Shown here: positions 48,349-57,145 of the stretch, one piece after another | Position numbering within the stretch: the first letter of the stretch is position 1 | Layout: every line of letters starts with the position of its first letter | From: Avena insularis | Taxonomy: Eukaryota; Streptophyta; Magnoliopsida; Poales; Poaceae | Assembly (NCBI GenBank): GCA_023614405.1 | Contig: CM042684.1 | Coordinates: 210,310,941 to 210,374,940, forward strand | DNA: 64,000 nucleotides | Direction: 5' to 3' | The notes under the pieces: model-generated | Told to the model about the DNA's origin: nothing | What the model saw: only the letters and a program-made list of their open reading frames with translations | The model's database searches: none | Made by a program: the position numbers and the translations under genes

Positions 48349-50019
48349 TCATTCGGAGCGATAATGCTGCTCCGAAACATAATGGGGTCTTACGTCAGCC
48401 CATGCCAGATCTGTGCGACATTGGTTAGAATCCGAGACCAGTTTCTGACTTCCGGACAGGGCGACCTTTTGTTGCTCTAGTCCCTTGCTGAGTAGCTTGA
48501 TACCCAAACGGATCTCCTCTGGTCCTGGATTAGCCGATAGAATTTCTTGGGCTGCCACGGTATTTTGTACTGGTGTTGGATATACCCAATCTCCGTTGCT
48601 ATCTTTCCGTGGCTTCCCCATCTCATCTCCGAAAAGGACGACACAGATATGTGGGAATTGGTTGTCATCTATGTGACGCTTCCGTGTCTTTTGATGCAGA
48701 CGAGACATGTACTCCTTGTTCGACATGCGTTTCTTCTCCACCTCGATGTTTTTGGCTTCATCGAGGAGTTGTTGACGACGCGCTTCTAGGTCTTGTGCCC
48801 TTTCATCCATCTCATCTGCAGTAAGTTCTGCAGCTGTAGGGATAGGTGTGGTTAATGCGGCATCGATGAGTTTACGTGCACCTTCAGTGATCACATGTGC
48901 ATCCACCGATGCTTCTTTTTTCAGCTCGTCTGGGATAAGCGCTCCATCCGAGTCTTCCTCGTATTCCTCGGCAATCACCTCCTCTGTTAGAGGGTCTTTT
49001 GCTGGGGTCTTGTTTTTCTTGTTCTTCTTCTTTGCCTTCTTGGCAGCGCCGGTAGCAAAGACGGCTTTGGGTCCGTTTCCCGGAGTCAAGCTCTGATCGG
49101 TACTTTTGGACATCTAGACCTCGGGATTATCTCCGACGTCCATGTCATCCTGCGATTTGGGAGAGTGTTCCCCGGATCCTTCGTCCATGGCTTCTCCTTC
49201 TTCTACAGCTTTGGAGTTATACTCCTCTTCATATTCCGCCGAGAACTTTCGAAAATCTGCTAACGTCATCGACTCATCCGAGGATGCGGGTACATTGGCG
49301 TTTGTTCCAATTGCCTCCAGCACCGAGTCGGTGTTTTATCCAGCATCGGCAGAGCCGGATCCGGATCCCACGTATCCGACGAAGTGCGACGCGTGTTTCC
49401 TGAGGTACCTGCGGCTTTTGCGATTAGCCATATCGAAACTTTTGATGGTCTCGAGGATTGCATCTACGCTTTCACCTTGCAGTATCATACGCCGTAGCGT
49501 GTACCTTAGGAAAGGCATGTCTGTTCCGGTATCATCAGAGCCGGAATCAGTGTCATTGATATGCTCCTCCTGGATTTTGACTTCCACGGGTGGGTCGATC
49601 TGGGATTCGGCTCCTCCGGGGAGATCTACTCTAGATTTGACGTTGACCGCTAGGTCTTCTTCAGGTTCGGGTTTCTCCACTATCTCCACAACTGGTGCGG
49701 CCTGGGTGGGATTAGGGTTTTCTGAGATCCGGAACTCTGCCGCCTCCGCGGACAAAGGGGACCCAGAAAATTCTTCTACCTCTATCATCACCGCTGGGGT
49801 GGGTTGGGCAGTTTCAGCGAAACCAATGTAAACATCGATCTCGCCAAACGACATGATTGTGTAAGCAGTCATGACCTCCTTTGCCGGAATCCAAGTCTCG
49901 TCGAGAACGATGAGAGGGACGTCACTGGCGTAGAGGATGTGACCGACGGTGATAGTCTCGCCGATTCCGATTCTTGCAGATTTCGCTCGGAATGCAGATC
50001 CGTAGCTCACTTGCCCCAT
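48349..50019 (-). pseudogene. G1 5' ORF / gag N-terminal extension starting in the primer site
   Basis: One frame of about 557 codons from ATG 50017-50019 to TGA at 48349, broken only by TAA at 49336 and TAG at 49114. It starts MGQVSYGSAFRAKSARIG, has an acidic Pro/Glu-rich middle, a Lys-rich cluster (AAKKAKKKNKKNK), a predicted coiled coil (DEMDERAQDLEARRQQL) and a C-terminal GDWVYPTPVQNT block often seen in gag N-termini of this lineage. The ATG lies within the primer-binding region, in a good context (CACCATGG). Ogre-type Tat elements have a comparable extra ORF upstream of gag; function unknown. Confidence 0.6.
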
Positions 50020-50032
50020 GGTGGGCGCCAAC
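50019..50032 (-). other. G1 primer-binding site
   Basis: Reversed, TTGGCGCCCACCAT adjoins the 5' LTR end; continuing GGGGC beyond 50019. A tRNA 3' end ending GGGCGCCA would pair; I do not assign the tRNA. Confidence 0.7.
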
Positions 50033-50541
50033 TGTCGTCGGATTGATGACAAGTACGCCATGAGGGGGTCCTCTAGGCGTGCAAAAGAGAAGAGGGGTGG
50101 GACGTACGGTATTCTGGGACGGTGAGCACACAAGTTTACCCAGGTTCGAATCCGCCGGCTTTGGACGGATCCTACTCCTGCTAGCAATCGATGTCTGACA
50201 GGCGGAATATGGGTTACAAGGGTTTAAATGCATGCGAGTTGAGATTGTAGACTATTGAGGTGCCCTAAAGGCTCTCCCTAGGACGACTTATATAGATATC
50301 CGGCCTAGGGTTTACAGGAGAGATCTATCCGGCTACGACTAAGAGTCGGTTATAGAGTACATATTGAACTACAAGTAACATTATGGGCCTAAGTCGGTAA
50401 GTCTTCTGGGCCTTCCTGTAGCCGGATTGGACTCCGTCTTTCTCCCTGACTGGGCCGCCCGTGAAGCAAAGCTCTAACCCGAAGTGGGCCACTCTGGTCA
50501 GTGAGGAACTGTGAGGATACCCGGAAAGTATATCCCCAACA
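50033..50541 (-). repeat. G1 5' LTR
   Basis: 509 bp, homologous to 24735-25242 with scattered substitutions. TATA box (reversed TATATAAG) at 50287-50294. Confidence 0.92.
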
Positions 50542-50546
50542 CCTAC

Positions 50547-50654
50547 TGGTTCGATTAAACCTTGGTTTCATAACTGAGGGAAACTTGTTGCTATGCTCAT
50601 CATACCTTCCTCTTGGGGTTCCCCAATGAGATCTACATCAACACCGAGCCATCA
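50547..50654 (+). repeat. R2 3' LTR, last 108 bp
   Basis: Continues 24734 after the G1 insertion (duplicate CCTAC 50542-50546) and ends GAGCCATCA; followed by the R2 duplicate ATCGG. Confidence 0.92.
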
Positions 50655-53600
50655 ATCGGTTGTCGATGCGATTTCAGCTCCGACTGCTTCCCCTCGTCCA
50701 CTGCGCTTACTCTACATAGTATACGACTTTCGCAATGCCTCCTTGAGCTCCTGATCCCCCAACCCGTTGGCCCACGGTGGGTTACTGGTCCGGTGGTGCC
50801 GATGTGCTACGGCTGATGCCTCCACGAGCTGGTTGTGCCCTCGCTCACCTTGGTGACGTAGTAGGCTCGGTTGGTCCCCTCTCCTCCGTCGTTTACTTCA
50901 GCTAGGGCTCGACTGTGCCTCTGATTTCGCAAGTTCAGGTATGATCCTTCCATTCTCTGCTCTCTTTTTTGTACTATACAGAATATGGTAGATGTGGTGT
51001 GGTGTTGATCTCCTGCTATCACAATCTGATGAGTGTTGATATATGATATGTTGCTAGGTGGTAGTGGTGTTTGCTATAGGTTCTGGATTCTGGTTGTGAT
51101 GACCAATGACCTGCCATTGAGCTATGATGTTCTTCTGTGGGATTTTTTTGTGCTAAAGGTCACGGTGTTGCTGGTAGTTTGGCAAATGAGCCAAAGTTTG
51201 ATGTTATTGCTTCCTAAGACTTGGCTCTAGTAGATTGTTCCCTAGGATTTGTATTGTGGTATTCATAGCTTGATACAAATAGAATTAGCTAGTTATTTGT
51301 ACCCAACTATCTCTAGTTTCTGCTCTATTTGGGAATGTATGTTCTAAATGGATATAGTTGAATATATATTGTGTATGTAGGTCATGCACAAGTTGTTTTA
51401 TAAGTCCTTGTTCATCAGAGATGAAATTCTGATGTATATGTCCTATGGTATATAAATACTCTAATAGATGCAGATTGGTACATCAAGTGCAATTAGGACA
51501 TGTACACACTATTTTTATCAAATAAATGTGTATGTGAGTTCCTAGGGTGTAATCTAGCACATATGTTAGTTGATTTCTAGGTTCCTATGATTGGGCATAA
51601 GCACTGGCTCAAGATCTATTTGTAGGTGTTCATCCAATAGAACAAATTTTTATGAACATAGTAATTTAGTTAATCATTTCCTAGCCGTTCTTGTAAATAA
51701 TATGGTCTAGAATTAACTTAGCTATATGTATCCACACAAATATGTGTTAAACAAGGTGTATGTGAGATGCTAGAATATGCATAAAGGAATGCTTGCTAAA
51801 AACATTTGTTAGCATCACACACGTGTGCTAGATCAATAGCTTGACCAAGTGAAAGCAAATAAGTGATTTATTATTGTTATACTTGCTGTGATTTGATCTT
51901 GATGGAGTGTTCTTGAGTTTGTAGTGTTCATATGATCACCTAGATCTATGTTATGTGGCTCTAGATTAGGTAGGTACTCTCCTAGATGGTTTGGTACTAT
52001 ATTATGGTTGATTAGTTTGCTCCTTGTCAGATCTGGTTGTTGTCTAGCAACATTACTAATGATCTACACATCCCTCTTATACTCTCTACTAAAAATGGTC
52101 AAAAATATATATGTGATGTACTGGATCAACTTTAGATCTTAGTTTTTTTGTACCTTGTATCCTGTGCAGTCTGGAATAGCTTCCTCCTAATGGATAACCT
52201 GCTTAGCTGCTGATTCAAATATTGGATTCTATTAAGTCTGGTTGTTCCACTGTGGTGCCTCATTAGAGTGTGCCCAGTGGAAAGACTAGAGTAGCATGAT
52301 TTTCTGCTATATATATCTTGTGCCAATGATGCTTGGTCTGAGGCCCAATTTATGGATAAGAACAGATATTGACTTTGGTTTCCCCTCTTAGCTCAATGAT
52401 GATAATGGAGCAGCATTTCTACACCATTCTGAGAGCCCTTCCCCCACTAAAAATCATGCTCAAAAATAAAAGTGAAAAGAGCAGATGCTATTACTACTAT
52501 AAGTTGCCAACCTGATATGCATAGTAGATCAACTTGAATTGATGAGGTTGTGGAGAATCTATGGCTGCTCTGGATCTACTGTTGTTGGATCTTGTGGTGG
52601 TAGCCTGTTGCTGTGCAACAGTTGATGTTTGCTTGGGTGGATCTTGATTGCTTGCTTGGTCAGATCTTCTCTTTGTACTCCAGATCTGCACCTCCTACTG
52701 CGGCACTTGATATTAGTGTCTTGCTCTACTCCTTGCAGCTAAGATTTCTTCTTGGTCTATTTTTCTTGTGGAATTCTCCTGTGTTCCAGCCCCTGGATGG
52801 CTTCCCTAAGCAACCAGGATGCTAGAACTGAGTAGATCTTGGAGTGTTTATACTATTTGATAATATGGTGGGCACTCTTGCTAACAATTTGATGGGTGGA
52901 TTTGTGAGATACTGATGTTGAACTACTTGTTCTTGTGCGGTGGTAGAGATGATGTTGGTGTGAAGAAATGGATGTGGTGTCACTTTGAAGGTGAGAATGG
53001 GGTGTTTGCTATGGCTAGTTCCCTCCCCTTTGTGTACAAGGATTGCCTCCTTCTTATCTGCTTCCTGGGTTTGCTGCTGTTTTGATAGCACACCCATATG
53101 CATGGCTGTGTGAGAAGCTTACCTGTGGCCCTTCTCTAGTTCAAGTTACAGGAACTGTAACTGTCTGTTGTGGATGAGATCAGGTGAAAATCTGGTGTTT
53201 TACCATTTCCTTGTTATTTGACTTTGGTGAAAATTGTCCCTTAAGCCTGTGATGTTGGACTGAGGCAAAATCCTGATAAGAACAGATACGAAATGGCCCC
53301 TTTTTTAATACATACTCGATGATGAAGTCAGGCTCTAGCATCTCTACGCCAAAACTGAGAGTAAAACTAATAAAATAACCCCCTGTTTATTATTTATCTT
53401 GTTTGTCTATTTGTTTTGCAGGGACAAGTGTATTGAAGATATAAAAGATGAAGGAAATAGATAGTATTAGTTTTTTTAGGGTTCCTTATCCAATTCATAT
53501 AATTTATTTTCTCTTTTGAAACTCTATAGTAGTATTCACATATTGTACTGTGTATTTATTATTTGTAACTTATAAAATATTCAATGTAATAAAGAATTCT

Positions 53601-54046
53601 CTTTTGTCTCATTTATTCAGACTTGTACATTACTATTACTATTTATGTAACAAAGAATACCATTATTTATTTATTATTATTTTCTAATTATGGAATTCCT
53701 TTATTTATCTAATTAAAAATTTAATTTAATTTCTTGGCATTAGTTTACTCTTTAAGTATTCTTTATTCAACAATGAAATATTCTAAATTCCAAGGTATTC
53801 AAACTTGAAATTCAAATCTCAATTTCAAATATGATTTGAATTGTTTCCCAAAACACGAAATTACAGTAGAGGTCATGTTGAAATCTGTCGCACCTGTATT
53901 GATGTTCCCACTAGTACAAGAGAGACCTCAATCCCTCTACAGTTCTTTTAGTTTTGCGCGTAAATTCCTCGGATTTTCTTATGCATGAATACAATGCACA
54001 CACCTTATCTTAGCTTATTTCTAAGCTCTAATGCTGGGATATTACA
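50655..54046 (-). repeat. L2 fragment c: 5' part of the old long LTR
   Basis: Resumes fragment b at the ATCGG duplicate and ends at a clear LTR terminus, reversed TGTAATATCCCAGC. 50655-50938 is G/C-rich; the rest is A/T-rich, with a long AATTCAAAT-type stretch near 53790-53850. No convincing gene. On the plus strand a GT/AG pair at 50939 and 53421 would define a 2.5-kb intron, discussed in the findings. Two divergent copies of a segment of about 110 bp lie at 52335 and 53261. Confidence 0.55.
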
Positions 54047-55339
54047 ACTGGTTTCATCTTATTTGTAGTTCGGATACAAAAGTTATGATAGTTTTGTTTC
54101 TGGAGTTTCCCTGATCGGAACTACCGCTGCTTCACCAGAAGTACCACTAGGCCACTTTTGGTGCCGGTAGTACTGGTTGAAGTACCGGTCTAATTCCGGT
54201 GAGCAGGGGAATGCACCTAGCACCTGTTCTGTTTTTTATGCATATTTACCAAAACTTGGGTCGGTAGTTGACCGGAAGTACCGCTCGGGCATATTTTGTC
54301 GTCGGTACTACCGGCGGAAGTACCTGTTCACTTCGCTCAGCCCTGTGCACCCCGCAGTAAGCTTTATGTTTGGTCATCTCTATTTGACAGTACTTCGCCA
54401 GATTTTAGAGAGGAGATATAGATCTACAACCCCACCAAACTAAATCCCTTCTTTGTGAAGGAATCCTTGGGATCTAGATCTTGGGGAGATTTGTGTTCTC
54501 CTCTTGTGTTCTTCCTCTCTTCTTCCCCCAATAGATTTTGTAGCATTGGTGGAATTTGAGAGTAAAGGACTTCCCTCTTGCATTTGGTGCATAGGTTTTA
54601 GTTCTCCTCGGATATTCGGCAATTTCAAGCTCTTGAGCTTGTTTCTCTTGGTTTCTTGGAACCCTAGACGGTTGTGTGGTAGTGGTGTGATACACTTGGG
54701 GCCTCCGATTAAGTTGTGGTGATTCCTCAAGGTCGAGGCTTTTGTGGCGATTCTTGGGAGCCCTCTAATTGAGTTGTGGAGATTTCCCCAAGCTTGTATG
54801 GGTTTGGTTACCGCCCTCAAGTGTCCCCTAGTGGATCGTGCGTAAGCCTTTGTGGTCAGCTCATGGGAGAATAGGGTGAGCATGTTGTGGCATCGGTGGG
54901 TTGCGTGCCTTCACATCTTGGGTGAGGCCTTGTGTGGCGTTGGGTGAGCATCGAGCCACCACACCTCAAAGTGAGCCATTTGTGGCGTTCGGAGAGTATT
55001 GCACCATCACACCTCTCCAACAGAGACGCGACTTCTTTGAAAGTGAATTTGGGGATAAAAATCATCGTCTCCGCGTCCATCGGTTATATATCAACCGAGC
55101 CTTTTACTTACGAAATTTACATTGTGATAGCCATCATGCTTGAAGTATTATATCTTGCTATCACCTTGTTGATTGTCTTGCTTAGCATAGGTTGTTGGTG
55201 CACTTAGTGAACCTAGTGGTTTTAGGTTTTGTGCTTTGATAAATTAAACATTAGTTTTATTCCGTATTTATTAGAGCCTAAACCGTAATTAATTTAAAAG
55301 CCTATTCACCCCCTCTAGGAGACATCCATTTCCCTTTCA
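54047..55339 (+). repeat. X: 3' part of an older LTR
   Basis: The end reads CCTATTCACCCCCTCTAGG...TTCCCTTTCA, the typical end of a class of cereal Copia LTRs that normally abuts a Met-tRNA primer site. No primer site follows, so this is the 3' LTR end of an element or a solo LTR. The beginning must lie left of the window, because L2 inserted at 54046. The left part is full of CCGGTAGTAC/GTACCGG motifs. Frames here are short and unconvincing. Confidence 0.6.
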
Positions 55340-55711
55340 GAAGGCATGAACACACCACCGTCATAAATGTCACTGGCCCACAATGAAAGTTTGGCTTACA
55401 AATATTATTTATCTCACCTTGAAGCTCTGCGAGGGCTCTCGTCTCCTCGACACGGGATCTCCTTTTTTGTGTGGCGACCTTTCGCATCTCATCTTTGCGG
55501 AGAGCTTGCCACCTTACATCATTCTATTCTTTCTTCTTCTCAACCAAGATCAACATTGTTTCCAAGGTCTTGTTCAACAACGTCTCATTTGATTTCACCA
55601 TGTCTTCAATGGTTGCCCTCAAACTTGATGACTGACGTTGCCTCTTTAGCTTCTCCTATTCCTACTCATTTCCATCGAGCTTGTTCTTATTTATTCCTCC
55701 ATTCACACCAT
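55340..55711 (-). pseudogene. Fragment of a NAM-associated C-terminal domain / GST-T3-like gene
   Basis: Minus-strand reading gives TIEDMVKSNETLLNKTLETM, one TAG at 55524-55526, then DVRWQALRKDEMRKVATQKRR and ETRALAELQGEINNIC. The pattern of a Lys/Glu-rich helix with NETL..TLE, RW..LR.DEMRK and ALAEL resembles the C-terminal region of plant proteins annotated as NAM-associated or glutathione S-transferase T3-like, which are common in cereals and often transposon-linked. It is cut by LTR X on one side and R3 on the other, so it is not functional. This is the only non-LTR-element coding trace I see. Recognition is by pattern, moderate. Confidence 0.45.
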
Positions 55712-57131
55712 TGATGTCTACGCACTTCTATTCTTGTAGACAGTTGTTGGGCCTCCAAGTGCAGAGGTTTGTAGAATAGCAGCAAGTTTTCCCTTAAGTG
55801 GATCACCCAAGGTTTATCGAACTCAGGAAGGAAGTGGTCAAAGGTATCCCCTCTCAAGCAACCCTGCAATCAAGATACAAGAAGTCTCTTGTGTCCCCAA
55901 CACACCCAATACACTTGTTAGGTGTATAGGTGCACTAGTTCGGCTAAGAGATAGTGAAATACAAGTGGTATAGATAATTATAAGTGGTAACGGTGATAGA
56001 AAATAGCTTGATGGCGTGTGGTTGACGTGGGAAAAGACTAAAGGAAAACTGAAATAAAGAAGGAAGCAAGCAAACATGTAACAGATCTAATTGCAAGCGG
56101 TGTTTCAGTGCTTAGAAACAAGGCCTAGGGATCATACTTTCACTAGTGAACACTCTCATATAAATATCTTCTCTTTATGATACTACGCTGAACTACTCTT
56201 CGGTTGGACACTCTAATCCATGGTAGGGCTATAACAGCACACCTCAAAGTAAGCCTTTCCCATCTAGATAACCCCACACTGTCACCTTGAGCTCTAGATG
56301 GTTCCAAAAAACACCACAATTTCATAGAAAGATCCAACTCCAAATATAACTCATAACAAGTATTTATAATCTCTAGCCTAAGTGCCACCATGGTGTGCAC
56401 GCTGTCACTTTCACACACACACGGGGAGAGAAGAGATCTATTAAGCACTTGAGTAGCAAGGTAGATCTATAGATTACAAGCTCATGATCTCAATAAGATC
56501 ATGCATAGAGAGAGAAATGAACACATAGCTACTGGTAGAACCCTTAGCCTCGAGAGAGAACTACTCCCTCCTCATCATGGGAATTAGCAATGGTGATGGA
56601 GATGGTGGTGGAGATTGATGGAGATGGCTCCGGGGGGCACTTCCCTATCCCGATAGGGTGCTTAACAGAGACTTCGTCCCCGAGTCTCCCTTCGTGGCGG
56701 GCATGGAACTTTTCGTGGATTTCTGATTGATGATTTAGGGTTTATGCATCGGGAGGCTTCTTATAGGCGAAGAGGCAAGGTCGGTGGGCGTCCAGGGGCC
56801 CACACCACCTGGTGGCGCGGCCAGGGCTAGCCCGCGCCACCAGATGGTGTGGCCGCCCTGTGGCCCCTCTCCGTCTCGTCTTCTAGCTCCGTGAGTCTTC
56901 CGGGAAAATAATGACTTTGGCTTTTGTCCGGTCCAATTCGGAGAATATTGATTTTCTGACTTTCCTGGAACCAAAAACAGCAGAAAACAAGCAACTGGCA
57001 CTGTGGCATTTTGTTAATAGGTTAGTCCCAGAAAGTGTATAATAATACTCCAAAGTGTGGACAAAACATAAGAAAGTAGATAAAACCAAGCATGGAACAT
57101 CAAAAATTATAGATACATTTGCAATGTATCA
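55712..57131 (-). repeat. R3 3' LTR (chimeric)
   Basis: 1420 bp, reversed TGATACATTGCAAATGTATC...GTAGACATCA. The first 450-600 bp match U3 of R1/R2, including the GC-rich hairpin (56803-56849). The remainder is unrelated to R1/R2 and resembles other wheat-type Gypsy LTR ends (CTTGGAGGCCCAACAAC near the end). Confidence 0.85.
56803..56849 (-). repeat. GC-rich inverted repeat in R3 LTR
   Basis: Outer arms CACCACCTGGTGGCGCGG and CCGCGCCACCAGATGGTG: longer than in R1, same position upstream of the TATA-like TATAAG. Confidence 0.75.
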
Positions 57132-57145
57132 ACATCCCCAAGCTT
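57132..57145 (-). other. R3 polypurine tract
   Basis: Reversed AAGCTTGGGGATGT next to the LTR start TGATAC. Confidence 0.8.

Larger units (their letters stand above)
24735..50541 (-). mobile_element. G1: Tat-lineage Gypsy retrotransposon with opposite-strand gene
   Basis: Read on the minus strand; 5' LTR 50033-50541, 3' LTR 24735-25242, target duplication CCTAC at 24730-24734 and 50542-50546. Removing Copia C2 and solo LTR S1 leaves about 12.6 kb. Order: primer site, extra 5' ORF, gag, protease (DGGS), reverse transcriptase (YVDD), RNase H of the Tat type, integrase, then a gene on the opposite strand (25811-28985), purine tract, LTR. The DGGS protease and a downstream antisense ORF fit the Tat lineage (RIRE2/Grande-like). 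All coding parts carry stops or frameshifts. Confidence 0.9.
17955..50654 (+). mobile_element. R2: Sabrina-like non-autonomous Gypsy element, split by nested insertions
   Basis: Bounded by the 5-bp duplication ATCGG at 17950-17954 and 50655-50659. 5' LTR 17955-19548, interior 19549-23256, 3' LTR 23257-24734 continued at 50547-50654. The 25.8-kb Gypsy element G1 lies inside the 3' LTR. Without it R2 is about 6.9 kb. It shares LTR, leader and 3' module with R1 but encodes a different protein. No polymerase genes. Confidence 0.92.

Noticed and set aside
49142..49831. 229-codon plus-strand frame
   Set aside because: Antisense shadow of the G1 5' ORF; no domain, and codon pattern follows the opposite strand.
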